From an uncultured Lachnospiraceae bacterium (GTDB lineage: Bacteria; Bacillota; Clostridia; Lachnospirales; Anaerotignaceae), in NCBI GenBank assembly GCA_944383855.1, contig CALWRB010000022.1:1-37719 (forward strand): DNA of 37,719 nt. The letters are read 5' to 3'. Of this stretch, positions 1 to 8,246 are shown piece by piece. Every line of letters begins with the position of its first letter. Position 1 is the stretch's first letter. The notes beneath the pieces were generated by a model that was not told where the DNA came from, did not search any database, and was given only the letters and a program-made list of their open reading frames with translations. The translations under genes were made by a program, and so were the position numbers.

Positions 1-17
1 ACCATGAGAGAATTCAA

Positions 18-56
18 TTAAAAACAGGAGTGGCGCCGCTCACGCTACGCCACTCC
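18..56 (-). terminator. Intrinsic terminator, minus strand
   Basis: A 9-bp perfect stem (GGAGTGGCG at 27-35 pairing with CGCCACTCC at 48-56) is followed on the minus strand by TGTTTTTAA. It lies about 110 bases past the stop of the LytM hydrolase gene and probably ends that transcript. I see no gene in the bases between. Confidence 0.7.
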
Positions 57-164
57 ACTTGAAAATCAAATATTATCCTCGTAAGAACGCTTTTTTGTGC
101 TGTCCGTACAATCTGGTTCAGTTCATCTTGACTTCTCTTTCATTTTTGTGATAACTGTTTTCAT

Positions 165-1358
165 TTAGTAGCTGACATTTGCAACACCAAGATAGGACTG
201 AGGATTTACATATGTACCATTTACCAATACGGAGAAATGACAATGATTGCCAGTGGAAATACCGGTAGAGCCACACTTAGCTACAACCTGTCCTCTGCTT
301 ACCTGTGTCCCTTTGGAAACAACCAAAGAAGAATTGTGTCCATATAATGTTGTAATGCCGCCGCCATGGTCGATCATAATGGTATAGCCGTATCCACTCA
401 TCCAACCGGAATAGATGACTGTGCCGGCTTCCGCCGCAACGATATCAGCGCCGTATGCCGCAGGAATATCATATCCGCTGTGAGATTCCCATTTTCCGGT
501 GACAGGATTGGTACGCTGCACAAATCCGCTGCTCAAACTGGAAGAAGATGCAGCTCTGGAAGGAACAGGCCAACCTAAGGTGCCGTTTCCGGTATAGTAT
601 GATGTTGTCGAAGAACCGCTTAATTGCGCAATCGTCTGCTGAATCTTACGAGCTGCTTCATTATTTGCTTCGATCAGCTGCTGATACTTCTCTTCATCAT
701 TTTCATAGGATTTCAATAAGGCTTCTTTTTCTCTTACCATCGCATCCATACTATCTAACTTTTCCTGTTGCAGGTCAACTACTTCCTGTGAAGCCGCCTG
801 TTGCTGCGCGATATCATCTGTTTTTTGCTGAATGGTATCCTGTGTTTCCTGCAACTGTTCCAATAAATCTTTATCATATTCCATAATATCATTTACATAC
901 TGCATTCGCAGCAGTAAATCGGAAAAATCTTGAGAATCTAACAGAATATCCAAATAGCCGACAGAACCTTGTTCCTGGAGAAATTGCAGCCTTTGACCCA
1001 AAATGTCAAACTGTTCTTCTCTTTTGGCGATTGCTTCATCCAACTGTTCTTGTGATTCTTCCAATTGCGCAGTAATATAATCTAAATCAGCCTGGGCAGT
1101 GTCTAATTCCGCCTGTACACTCGCCATCGCCTGATCCATCACGTCAATTTCTTCCTGTACGCTCAACTGCTTGTCCTTCAAATCCTGTATGGCAGCCATA
1201 GCCTCTTTTGTATCATTCGCAAGCTCGTTGCGTTTTTGCTGCAATTCTTCCAATGTTGCCGCGAAAGCAACGTTATCATTTACAGGTGCAAAGGAAGCGA
1301 TCAAGCTGAAAGTAAGCAAAAAACAAATTCCCGTTTTTTTCCGAGAAAATAATTTCAT
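165..1358 (-). CDS. Secreted coiled-coil M23 (LytM) murein hydrolase, EnvC/CwlO-like architecture
   Basis: The 397-residue product has an N-terminal signal peptide (basic MKLFSRKK, a hydrophobic stretch, an Ala-x-Ala site near residue 33). A long Gln/Glu-rich coiled coil runs from about residue 34 to 255, then a Ser-rich linker, and a C-terminal M23 domain. The zinc-binding motifs are present as H-x3-D (HSGYD) and H-x-H (HCH), so the enzyme should be catalytically competent. The family cuts peptidoglycan cross-bridges outside the membrane, and the coiled coil often serves for FtsEX-type control, but no ftsEX lies in the window. I chose the ATG at 1358 because AAAGGG sits 8 bases upstream; a TTG 21 bases further upstream would contain that ribosome site. 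It is transcribed alone from the promoter at 1394-1422. The exact substrate bond is not known. Confidence 0.88.
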   Translation of the reverse strand: MKLFSRKKTGICFLLTFSLIASFAPVNDNVAFAATLEELQQKRNELANDTKEAMAAIQDLKDKQLSVQEEIDVMDQAMASVQAELDTAQADLDYITAQLEESQEQLDEAIAKREEQFDILGQRLQFLQEQGSVGYLDILLDSQDFSDLLLRMQYVNDIMEYDKDLLEQLQETQDTIQQKTDDIAQQQAASQEVVDLQQEKLDSMDAMVREKEALLKSYENDEEKYQQLIEANNEAARKIQQTIAQLSGSSTTSYYTGNGTLGWPVPSRAASSSSLSSGFVQRTNPVTGKWESHSGYDIPAAYGADIVAAEAGTVIYSGWMSGYGYTIMIDHGGGITTLYGHNSSLVVSKGTQVSRGQVVAKCGSTGISTGNHCHFSVLVNGTYVNPQSYLGVANVSY

Positions 1359-1393
1359 ATGATCGACCCTTTCTTTCAAAGATTACATAAAAT

Positions 1394-1422
1394 ATTATAT
1401 CGTTACAAATTAAATATTTCAA
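1394..1422 (-). promoter_or_regulatory. Sigma-A promoter of the LytM hydrolase gene
   Basis: On the minus strand TTGAAA and TATAAT are separated by 17 bases. The -10 box ends about 36 bases before the chosen ATG. Confidence 0.65.
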
Positions 1423-1458
1423 CTTTTTTAACGAAAAAAATAATTTCTTAATCCATTT

Positions 1459-2121
1459 TTAAAATATATCGTCTTTCCAGTCGATTGATAAGTTTTTAGA
1501 GATTTTCTTTGTTTTTCGACATATACTTAACGTATACTTTTCCATAAGCAAATGATAAAAATAAAACGTACCGGTTGCTTGAGTTAAAGAGGTATAAAGA
1601 CCATTTTGATCAGCAACTGCAATTTTTTTTGCTTGCAGCATACTGCTTCCTATGGCTTTCATATAACTTTCTTTTGCAGACCAAATTTTGAAAAAACAGG
1701 TTTGCCGCTCCTGTTCAGAAGGATATTGTGTGAGAAACTCTAATTCCTGTGCGGTTAATATTTTGTAATGCATATCGGTAATTTCCCGATCCATCTCCTG
1801 TATATCGATGCCGATAGGAAGCTCATCTATGACGCAAGCAGCGTACATACCGCTGTGGGAAAGACTAAACTGTGCGGCATGGCTAAGCAAATACGGCTTT
1901 CCCATGCTATCAACTGCTGTTGGATAGTATTCATTTTGGGTATGGAAATAAGAGTTCATAGAAATCTGCAAAAGTCTTGCCGCACCTAAAGAGCGTATTC
2001 TTTCTTCCCCTTGCCGTATGTTTGCTATTTGCTGTTGTTTTTTATCGCTGACAAGAAGAAAATGTTTTGCAAAAACATCTTCTTTCCGTAATTCGGACAA
2101 ATTTGCTACCGTAACCAGCAT
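1459..2121 (-). CDS. 4'-phosphopantetheinyl transferase, Sfp type
   Basis: The 220-residue protein carries the signatures of the Sfp/AcpT superfamily: the P1-like FSLSHSG, the magnesium-binding IGIDIQ, and the WSAKESYMKAIG helix that contributes the catalytic Glu and Lys. The family moves the phosphopantetheine arm of CoA onto a Ser of carrier proteins (fatty acid ACP or NRPS/PKS carriers). Length and motifs fit the Sfp class rather than the short AcpS class. No carrier protein gene is nearby, so the partner is unknown. The ATG at 2121 is chosen because AGGGG lies 9 bases upstream. A GTG at 2193 would place a terminator-like hairpin inside the coding region. It is third in a minus-strand series with the DUF2156 and acetyltransferase genes. 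Confidence 0.88.
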   Translation of the reverse strand: MLVTVANLSELRKEDVFAKHFLLVSDKKQQQIANIRQGEERIRSLGAARLLQISMNSYFHTQNEYYPTAVDSMGKPYLLSHAAQFSLSHSGMYAACVIDELPIGIDIQEMDREITDMHYKILTAQELEFLTQYPSEQERQTCFFKIWSAKESYMKAIGSSMLQAKKIAVADQNGLYTSLTQATGTFYFYHLLMEKYTLSICRKTKKISKNLSIDWKDDIF

Positions 2122-2160
2122 AACGCAATTCCCCTTCACGCCATCATTGTTCCATGTCAA

Positions 2161-2192
2161 AAACAAAAGAAAATGCAGCAAAATTTGCTGCA
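2161..2192 (-). terminator. Intrinsic terminator or attenuator between the DUF2156 gene and the Sfp gene
   Basis: A perfect palindrome (TGCAGCAAA / TTTGCTGCA, 2174-2192) is followed on the minus strand by TTTTCTTTTGTTTTT. It starts 9 bases after the DUF2156 stop codon and 53 bases before the Sfp start. No convincing promoter fits in between, so partial read-through (an attenuator setting polarity) is more likely than a full stop. Confidence 0.65.
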
Positions 2193-2200
2193 CCTGCTTT

Positions 2201-3184
2201 TTACTCGGATTTTCCCCAAATGCCTTTTAATGTTGCAATATCTTTAGTTGCAATCAGATATTTTTCAATCATTTTAACAGGCTGATAGGAACGCTTTGCT
2301 TTACGCATTCCTTCAATCCCCATATCTTCCTCGCGGTTGACCAAGAGAACATCTTCACATTCGTGCAAAATATACTGCTGATTGATCATTGGATAGATTC
2401 CTTCCACTTCGGGACTGCCTTTTTCAATGTGGATCAGCTGCATATAAGGTAAAAGCCGCTCCCCTACTGTAAAAGCACATAATTTATCCTCAATATAAAT
2501 TGCACCGCCCGTTAAACCAAGTTCTTCCATATGATTCAGTGCAAGAAGAACGGATTTTCTTTCATCGGAAAGCTCCATCTTCTCTTTTTCATCTCTCCAG
2601 GAATCATATAACGCAATGCAATCTTGTATCATGGAAGAGTCTAATTTACGATATTCATAATTAGGGTAAAGGGAAAGAAATTTATTGATATGATTTCTTT
2701 TCCCGTGTAATTTCTTTCCTTTCAGCGTTGCAAGACTCTCCCTGTCATAAACATAGTCCCATGCGATATCTGTCGGAACTGCAAACAATTCCGGACAGGC
2801 AGAAAGCATACGTTCTTTCAAAAACTCCCATACCGAACGGAATGTTGGCTCAACGCCTCTTTCCTGCATATAGTGGATTCCGGTATAGACTGCTTTTCTA
2901 TAATCCACATTTCGATCCATTTTAGGAATCGGTGCCCAAAGAAAGACCGGAATTCCTTTAAATTCTAATTTAATATACAAACAATTTTCTGCTTCCGCAT
3001 ATTCCATTTTTCCTTCTGTCCCCCAAATAAAGAGGTTTGCAAAAGATAAATCAGAGCATTCCGGCATCCAAGGGCGAATATAACTTTGCAGTAAATCTTT
3101 GGATTCCAGTGTTATCGGCAAAAAATTCAATTTCTCAGTCGTTGTTTCATAGTTATCTTTCGATAAAACTTGTGTTTCTGACAT
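2201..3184 (-). CDS. DUF2156 (phosphatidylglycerol lysyltransferase C-terminal-like) protein
   Basis: The 327-residue soluble protein matches the DUF2156 family seen in many Clostridia, with the N-terminal LSFANLFIWG stretch and a double-GNAT fold related to FemX and to the catalytic half of MprF. Relatives of known function use aminoacyl-tRNA or acyl donors to modify lipid or peptidoglycan. This copy lacks the MprF membrane flippase domain, so lipid lysinylation cannot be claimed. The start is preceded by TTGGGAG at 9 bases. The gene begins 24 bases after the Eis-like acetyltransferase gene and shares its promoter, so two acyl-transfer proteins and a phosphopantetheinyl transferase appear to form one unit. 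The substrate is unknown. Confidence 0.75.
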   Translation of the reverse strand: MSETQVLSKDNYETTTEKLNFLPITLESKDLLQSYIRPWMPECSDLSFANLFIWGTEGKMEYAEAENCLYIKLEFKGIPVFLWAPIPKMDRNVDYRKAVYTGIHYMQERGVEPTFRSVWEFLKERMLSACPELFAVPTDIAWDYVYDRESLATLKGKKLHGKRNHINKFLSLYPNYEYRKLDSSMIQDCIALYDSWRDEKEKMELSDERKSVLLALNHMEELGLTGGAIYIEDKLCAFTVGERLLPYMQLIHIEKGSPEVEGIYPMINQQYILHECEDVLLVNREEDMGIEGMRKAKRSYQPVKMIEKYLIATKDIATLKGIWGKSE

Positions 3185-3208
3185 AAAATTTCAGCTCCCA
3201 ATCAATAT

Positions 3209-4306
3209 TCAATATTCATCTATAATATAACATTCTTGTTTTTCCCACGCAGCGTCTGCTTGCATAAACGCCGCGTCGTCATAAATCACTAAATAATCTT
3301 TCAATTCTTCCAAACTACGGTAACCTACCAATACCTGCAACAAATGCCCCGCAGAAATACGAAATGCGGGCGCTTTTGTAAACGGCTTTCCATTCAACTG
3401 AAATACTCCATTGTTATGCGTTATCACTGGATCTGTGACTTCCACTCCGATTGGCAGATCTTTTCCAAACGTACGGAGCAAATCCACAATAGACACAGCT
3501 CCCATCACGCTTTTGGGTACAACTCGTTCCGAAAGATAATCAAGAGAAGTGTGCGCTTTCGGTTGTATTTTGACATGAAGTTTTTTCCCTGCTCCAAGTG
3601 CCGAAAGCTGCTGCAGCATTCGGTCTGCTGCTGACGCATCTAAAGCAACAAATTCCGGGACATCTACAGCATCTTCTGTTAAATAGAAAAAACAATATCC
3701 CTCTTTTGTCATTAGACATCTGCCGCCATCTGCCGCATAATCGGCAGCTTTGCGCAAAAAATCTTCTTTTGTGCGTACGATCATACCACTGAACTGTTTA
3801 CAAAAAGCAGAATAGATCGGCAATGCCGCCGCAAGAAGTTCGCTATCCTGCATAGAAACTTCCCAAACAAGGCTCGTATCTTCTTCCACAAACGGTAAAG
3901 CATCGGATTCGATATATTTTGCATCTGCCACAGTATAATGACCAAAGTGAAAATAGCTTTCCAACACCGCAGGTGTATGCGGCGCGACCCAGATACCTTT
4001 TTGATAAAGCAGTTGCATCTCATGCGTAAATATTTTACCCATAAATCCTTTTTTCCGATGAGATGGATGCGTGGAAACTCCAGCCAACATTGCAGCAGGA
4101 ACATTTTTCCCACGAATTTGCAGAGTATAAGGAAACGCTTGCATACAGCTAAGAATCTTTCCATCCTGTTCTAAGACGGTCGCATAAGAAGGCAGAAACC
4201 TATTTTGAAAAAACCAGTCGCGAAAAGCAACGCTATCTCCAAAACATATCCCCCATAATTCATGCATTTGTGTCAAATCCGCTTCTTTCGCCTGTCGAAC
4301 AAGCAT
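3209..4306 (-). CDS. Eis-like GNAT N-acetyltransferase with SCP2-type C-terminal domain
   Basis: The 365-residue protein begins with a GNAT domain. The acetyl-CoA pyrophosphate loop reads VSTHPSHRKKGFMGKIF around residues 75-92. A central second GNAT-like region follows, and the C-terminal 100 residues resemble the sterol-carrier-protein-2 domain of the Eis family. Length and domain order match Eis-like proteins of Firmicutes, whose best studied relatives acetylate aminoglycosides or protein lysines; the natural substrate here is unknown. It is the first gene after a perfect promoter at 4334-4362, with AGGTG in front of the ATG, and leads the unit with the DUF2156 and Sfp-type genes. Confidence 0.8.
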   Translation of the reverse strand: MLVRQAKEADLTQMHELWGICFGDSVAFRDWFFQNRFLPSYATVLEQDGKILSCMQAFPYTLQIRGKNVPAAMLAGVSTHPSHRKKGFMGKIFTHEMQLLYQKGIWVAPHTPAVLESYFHFGHYTVADAKYIESDALPFVEEDTSLVWEVSMQDSELLAAALPIYSAFCKQFSGMIVRTKEDFLRKAADYAADGGRCLMTKEGYCFFYLTEDAVDVPEFVALDASAADRMLQQLSALGAGKKLHVKIQPKAHTSLDYLSERVVPKSVMGAVSIVDLLRTFGKDLPIGVEVTDPVITHNNGVFQLNGKPFTKAPAFRISAGHLLQVLVGYRSLEELKDYLVIYDDAAFMQADAAWEKQECYIIDEY

Positions 4307-4333
4307 ACTCTCACCTGCTTTTTAATATCTATC

Positions 4334-4362
4334 ATTATAGTATGTTTTCAAAGCCTTGTCAA
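4334..4362 (-). promoter_or_regulatory. Sigma-A promoter of the Eis-DUF2156-Sfp unit
   Basis: Consensus TTGACA and TATAAT on the minus strand with a 17-base spacer, ending 28 bases before the ATG at 4306. Confidence 0.85.
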
Positions 4363-4379
4363 ATAAGAATCATTATTTT

Positions 4380-4934
4380 TTAGAAAAATCTCTTTAAAAT
4401 TTTATGGTAAACATTTAAAAATTCTTTCTCTTTCGTATGAGAATCCAGTTCAGATACCGCGATCCACGCTACAGCGGAGTTTTCATCCGGTTTGATTCGC
4501 AAAGCATCCTTTTCCTCCGCGAAGAAAACATAGGTCGCGTTCAGATGCAAATGGTTCGGTACATAGTTTCCGTTTTTCAGATGTGCCGCAACTTGCAGAA
4601 TATCTAAAGATGCAATTCCATCGACACATTGCTGCAGATGCACAAGACCGGTTTCTTCCGCAACTTCCTTTCGCGCAACAGCGCATAGATCTGTCATACC
4701 GTCAGCGTGACCGCCTACGCATGCCCATGTATCAAAAATATTATGATGCACCATCAGTATTTTATTCCGTTCTCGGTTAAGGACCATCGCAGTTGCTGTC
4801 ATATGTGCAAGTGCATGGGAGCGCAACAAAAGTGTTTCCCCGTGCTGATGGATCTCTTGTAAAATAATTTCTTTTTCTGCTGATTCCGATAAATCGGACG
4901 GTTTCCAAGAGCAAATCTCATCGATAAAATACAT
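4380..4934 (-). CDS. Nudix hydrolase with a slightly degenerate Nudix box
   Basis: The 184-residue protein contains a recognisable Nudix box starting GGHADG and ending KEVAEETGL. The metal-binding Glu residues of the REUxEE core are kept, but the Arg is Lys and the first Glu of the consensus (G-x5-E) is Thr. The family hydrolyses nucleoside diphosphates linked to another moiety, such as oxidised nucleotides, sugars or cofactors; the substrate cannot be told here. Its ATG overlaps the last 17 bases of mutY, which points to translational coupling and is suggestive of a role in oxidised-nucleotide handling next to MutY, though this is inference. No clear terminator follows the stop codon. Confidence 0.8.
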   Translation of the reverse strand: MYFIDEICSWKPSDLSESAEKEIILQEIHQHGETLLLRSHALAHMTATAMVLNRERNKILMVHHNIFDTWACVGGHADGMTDLCAVARKEVAEETGLVHLQQCVDGIASLDILQVAAHLKNGNYVPNHLHLNATYVFFAEEKDALRIKPDENSAVAWIAVSELDSHTKEKEFLNVYHKILKRFF

Positions 4935-6012
4935 AACCGCGCTTTCTCCCTTCCTCTATTCCGTCTTGCCAAATATTGCGAAATGCGGAGGGCAGCGCAT
5001 AGTTTTCCTCCGCTTCCTGTAAAGAAAGCCACTGCAGTGTATCATTGTGGTCATCTTGCTTCGTGCAAACAAAATAAGGTTCCATTTGCCACTCGATATG
5101 GGTAAAAATATGCTTGTGCAGTGGCATTGGCGTCAAATCAGCCTGCCAGACACCCAGCTCAGCCAAAAACGCTGCCGGGGATATTTCCTTACCGCAGCAA
5201 GGCAATTCCCACAAGCCTGCCAAAAGTCCCTTTTTTTCTCTTTTTCGAAGCGCGATGCGCTGCTTATCATCAAGCAAAAAAAAGACATATAAATGTTCTT
5301 GTTTTCTTGGTTTTTTGCTGCTTTTGACGGGATAAAGGTCCATTTGGTTCTTCGCATACGCCTTGCAGTATGCTCTGACAGGGCAACTTTGGCAAAGAGG
5401 AGCTCCATTTGGCAAACAAACAATGGCGCCAAGCTCCATCAACGCCTGGTTAAACTGCGCAGGCGCTTTCTTTGGCATCAATTCCAAAAGGATATCATGC
5501 CAGAAGCGTTTCGTTGTTTGCTCGGCGATATCCTGCGGATCTGCAAATATACGACTCATCACGCGCAAAACATTTCCGTCTACCGCGGGGGTCGCTTGTG
5601 AAAACGCGATGGAAGCAATCGCACCCGCCGTATAATCTCCAATCCCTTTTAAAGCACGAAGTTCTTTTAAATCAGAAGGGAAAACCCCTGCATACTCCGT
5701 AACGATCGTGCGAGCAGCAATCTGCATATTTCTTGCTCGGTTATAGTACCCAAGCCCCTGCCATAACTTCATCAGTTGATCTTCCGGGGCATCTGCAAGA
5801 GATCGCACATCAGGAAAAGCATCTAAAAAGCGGGTGTAATATCCCTTTACCGCCTCTACACGCGTTTGCTGCAGCATAATCTCCGAAACCCAGATGCGAT
5901 AGGGGTCTTTTGTTTCTCTCCACGGCAGTTTTCTTGCGTTGATTTGAAACCATTCCAGGAGCGGCTGTATCCAACGGTCAGAGTATTCTGTTGTATCTTT
6001 TTGCTGTAACAT
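4918..6012 (-). CDS. mutY: A/G-specific adenine DNA glycosylase MutY
   Basis: The 364-residue protein has the complete MutY layout. The catalytic Glu is E44 in SEIMLQQT. The helix-hairpin-helix LKGIGDYTAGA is followed by the active-site Asp in VDGNVLRV. A [4Fe-4S] motif is read as C-x7-C-x2-C-x5-C near residue 200, and a C-terminal Nudix-like domain recognises 8-oxoguanine. It removes adenine mispaired with 8-oxoG. The ATG at 6012 has AGGAG 8 bases upstream; a GTG at 6021 overlaps that site and is rejected. The gene overlaps the downstream Nudix gene and follows the decarboxylase gene with only a weak hairpin between. Confidence 0.95.
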   Translation of the reverse strand: MLQQKDTTEYSDRWIQPLLEWFQINARKLPWRETKDPYRIWVSEIMLQQTRVEAVKGYYTRFLDAFPDVRSLADAPEDQLMKLWQGLGYYNRARNMQIAARTIVTEYAGVFPSDLKELRALKGIGDYTAGAIASIAFSQATPAVDGNVLRVMSRIFADPQDIAEQTTKRFWHDILLELMPKKAPAQFNQALMELGAIVCLPNGAPLCQSCPVRAYCKAYAKNQMDLYPVKSSKKPRKQEHLYVFFLLDDKQRIALRKREKKGLLAGLWELPCCGKEISPAAFLAELGVWQADLTPMPLHKHIFTHIEWQMEPYFVCTKQDDHNDTLQWLSLQEAEENYALPSAFRNIWQDGIEEGRKRGYVFYR

Positions 6013-6040
6013 ACGATCCACTCCTGTTTTTCTACAAATT

Positions 6041-6059
6041 GAGCCGGTAAAACCGGCTC
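6041..6059 (-). terminator. GC-rich hairpin after the decarboxylase gene
   Basis: GAGCCGG and CCGGCTC form a 7-bp stem with a 5-base loop, 21 bases past the decarboxylase stop. The following minus-strand sequence is AATTTG, a poor U-run, so it may be a leaky terminator or a 3'-end stabiliser, leaving mutY partly served by read-through. Confidence 0.45.
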
Positions 6060-6080
6060 TTATTTCTAAATATATGCAAT

Positions 6081-7343
6081 TTAAATATTGTCGAACAGAC
6101 CTGTAAAATCAAATGTTGCGAAATAATCCTTATTGGTTTCTGCACGGCGGATCATTTCCACAGTGCCGTCTTCTTTTAACAGCAATTCTGCCGAACGCAG
6201 CTTACCATTATAATTGTATCCCATAGAGAAACCATGCGCGCCTGTGTCGTGGATAAAAAGCAGATCACCGATTTCGATTTTCGGCATCACACGATCGATC
6301 GCAAATTTATCATTGTTTTCGCACAAACCGCCTGTGATATCATATTCGTGGTCTAATTTTGCATTTTCTTTGCCCAGAACCGTAATGTGATGATATGCGC
6401 CATACATTGCAGGACGCATCAAATTTGCGGCACACGCGTCTACGCCGATATATTCTTTGTAAATATGTTTTTCATGGATCGCTTTTGTCACTAACGCTCC
6501 ATAGGGTCCCAACATGAAACGTCCCATTTCTGTGAAAATAGCAACATCGTCCATGCCGTTTGGTGTCAAAATTTCCTCATATGCTTTTCTGACGCCTTCC
6601 CCGATCACAAAAATATCACTGGCGCTTTCTTCCGGGCGATAAGGAATACCAATGCCGCCGGAAAGGTTAATGAAAGAAATATGTACACCGGTTTCTTCTT
6701 TTAACTCAACCGCCAACTGGAACAACATACGAGAAAGCATTGGATAATAGGTATTCGCAACGGTGCTGCTGGCAAGAAAAGCATGAATACCGAAATTTTT
6801 TACCCCTTTTGCTTTCAGCTTCAAAAACGCTTCCTTGATCTGCTCTCTTGTCATACCGTACTTTGCCTGACTGGGGTGATCCATGATCTCATTACTGATC
6901 TGAAATACACCGCCGGGATTATAACGGCAGCAAACGGTTTCCGGAAACGGCGCAAGCTTTTCAAAAAAATCGATGTGAGTAATATCATCAAAATTGATGA
7001 TCGCGCCAAGCTTTGCAGCATAAATAAAATCCTCCGCAGGTGTTACATTGGAAGAAAACATGATGTCATGACCTTTTAAACCCACCGCTTCCGAAATCTG
7101 CAGTTCCGTATAAGAAGAACAATCTGCTCCACAGCCTTCTTCCTTCAGAATTTCGATAATTTTGGGTGTAGGTGTTGCTTTTACAGCAAAATATTCTTTA
7201 AAACCTTTATTCCAAGCAAATGCTTTGTTTACGTTTCTTGCATTTTCACGAATCCCCTTTTCATCATAAATGTGAAACGGGGTAGGATATACTTCGGCAA
7301 TTTTTCTTGCCTGTTCTTCTGTTAAAAAAGGTACTTTTGCCAT
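6081..7343 (-). CDS. lysA: Diaminopimelate decarboxylase (LysA-type, PLP fold III)
   Basis: The 420-residue protein is a fold-type III PLP enzyme. The Schiff-base Lys is K55 in FAVKATPTP, a Gly-rich phosphate-binding loop appears as LSGGIGIPYRPEE, and the C-terminal CENND motif supplies the active-site Cys from the partner subunit. These fit the LysA branch, which converts meso-diaminopimelate to L-lysine, although related decarboxylases (for example carboxynorspermidine decarboxylase) share the fold. The start at 7343 is fixed by AGAGGAG 8 bases upstream; upstream in-frame codons run back through the promoter. It is monocistronic or weakly linked to mutY, and no other lysine gene is adjacent. 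Confidence 0.85.
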   Translation of the reverse strand: MAKVPFLTEEQARKIAEVYPTPFHIYDEKGIRENARNVNKAFAWNKGFKEYFAVKATPTPKIIEILKEEGCGADCSSYTELQISEAVGLKGHDIMFSSNVTPAEDFIYAAKLGAIINFDDITHIDFFEKLAPFPETVCCRYNPGGVFQISNEIMDHPSQAKYGMTREQIKEAFLKLKAKGVKNFGIHAFLASSTVANTYYPMLSRMLFQLAVELKEETGVHISFINLSGGIGIPYRPEESASDIFVIGEGVRKAYEEILTPNGMDDVAIFTEMGRFMLGPYGALVTKAIHEKHIYKEYIGVDACAANLMRPAMYGAYHHITVLGKENAKLDHEYDITGGLCENNDKFAIDRVMPKIEIGDLLFIHDTGAHGFSMGYNYNGKLRSAELLLKEDGTVEMIRRAETNKDYFATFDFTGLFDNI

Positions 7344-7398
7344 GACTGATTCTCCTCTTTTCATTTTACTTCTGGCTTTCTTATGCAAATTACAAAAT

Positions 7399-7427
7399 AT
7401 TATATCAAAAAATAAAACAAAATGCAA
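7399..7427 (-). promoter_or_regulatory. Probable sigma-A promoter of the decarboxylase gene
   Basis: Minus strand TTGCAT, 17 bases, TATAAT. The -10 is perfect and the -35 is weak. It lies 56 bases before the ATG. Confidence 0.55.
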
Positions 7428-7537
7428 TGCATCGTTTTGCACTGCTTTTTTTCTCGGAATAGGCTATGCAGAAGCTATATTACAAAACCGTTTCTTTTTT
7501 TGCTTCTTCCCCCTCTATCATATCTTATCTTTACAGA

Positions 7538-7566
7538 TTGTAAAGTTGACGATTCTTTTTTATAAT
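7538..7566 (+). promoter_or_regulatory. Sigma-A promoter of the Imm-5-like gene
   Basis: TTGTAA, 17-base spacer, TATAAT. The ATG at 7639 follows after a leader of about 65 bases with TGGAGG as ribosome site. Confidence 0.6.
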
Positions 7567-7638
7567 AAAATAAATAAAATATTATCGCGATATCTAATCT
7601 CTGTGCGAATATCAATTTAAAATAAATGGAGGTTCTTC

Positions 7639-8181
7639 ATGGATTGGATCGAAGAGGTCAGAGAAAAACAGAAACGGAAAAACAGGATTTTATTTTCCAA
7701 AGATTCTGTTTTATTATTTGAACTTGCCAATTTATTAGAAACGGTCAATCGACGTGTAGTATTCTTATGGGTAATTTCTCTCGCAGAAGAAAGCGCTGCT
7801 GTCTTAGAGCAAAAATACCTTAATGAGCATCGTTTCTCGGAAACAATCACTGCCGCTCGCTTATGGGCAAACGGGACAATTAAAATGCCTGCGGCAAAAG
7901 AAAAAATATTATACTGTCACGGTTTTGCCAAAGAGATTTCCGATCCTGTCGACATTGCGCTTTCGCATGCGATCGGACAAGCCTGTTCTGTTGTGCATAC
8001 GCCGAAGCATGCGCTGGGCTATCCCATTTACGAGCTGACCTCACTTGTACTGCGTGACGGCATTCAATATTGCAAAGAAACGGTAGAAAACAGAACTGCA
8101 GAATACACTCTGCGACTTCTCAACGCAAAACAGATGGAACCAAATCTTAATTTTTCGTGGGCAGATTTTATGAAAAAATAA
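7639..8181 (+). CDS. Helical protein resembling the Imm-5-like 'putative immunity protein' family
   Basis: The 180-residue protein is soluble and predicted mostly helical. Its middle (AARLWANGTIKMPAAKEKIL, then AIGQACSVVHTPKHALGYPIYEL) resembles the Imm-5-like domain, where Ala-rich helices carry conserved Trp and two His-containing segments. This assignment rests on motif memory only. Such proteins are often called immunity proteins, but no toxin, WXG100 protein or secretion gene lies nearby, so a toxin-antidote role is not supported by context. The ATG has TGGAGG 9 bases upstream. The gene stands alone between its own promoter and a bidirectional terminator. Confidence 0.6.
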   Translation: MDWIEEVREKQKRKNRILFSKDSVLLFELANLLETVNRRVVFLWVISLAEESAAVLEQKYLNEHRFSETITAARLWANGTIKMPAAKEKILYCHGFAKEISDPVDIALSHAIGQACSVVHTPKHALGYPIYELTSLVLRDGIQYCKETVENRTAEYTLRLLNAKQMEPNLNFSWADFMKK

Positions 8182-8194
8182 GCTTTTGGCTTAA

Positions 8195-8242
8195 AAAACC
8201 CGTATCTGTGAGATCTTTCAAAGCTCACAAATACGGGTTTTT
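8195..8242. terminator. Bidirectional terminator between two convergent genes
   Basis: CCCGTATCTGTGAG (8199-8212) pairs with CTCACAAATACGGG (8224-8237), with one mismatch. An A-run lies on the left and a T-run on the right, so it can end both the Imm-5-like gene and the TrmH gene. Confidence 0.9.
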
Positions 8243-8246
8243 ATTT

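Noticed and set aside
1..164. End of another gene at the left window edge
   Set aside because: No frame reaching the edge shows recognisable coding sequence; a terminator for the minus-strand LytM gene lies at 18-56.
6013..6080. Search for a mutY promoter and for a lysine riboswitch before the decarboxylase gene
   Set aside because: No credible promoter hexamer pair is seen before mutY. The decarboxylase leader (about 50 bases) is far too short for a lysine riboswitch.
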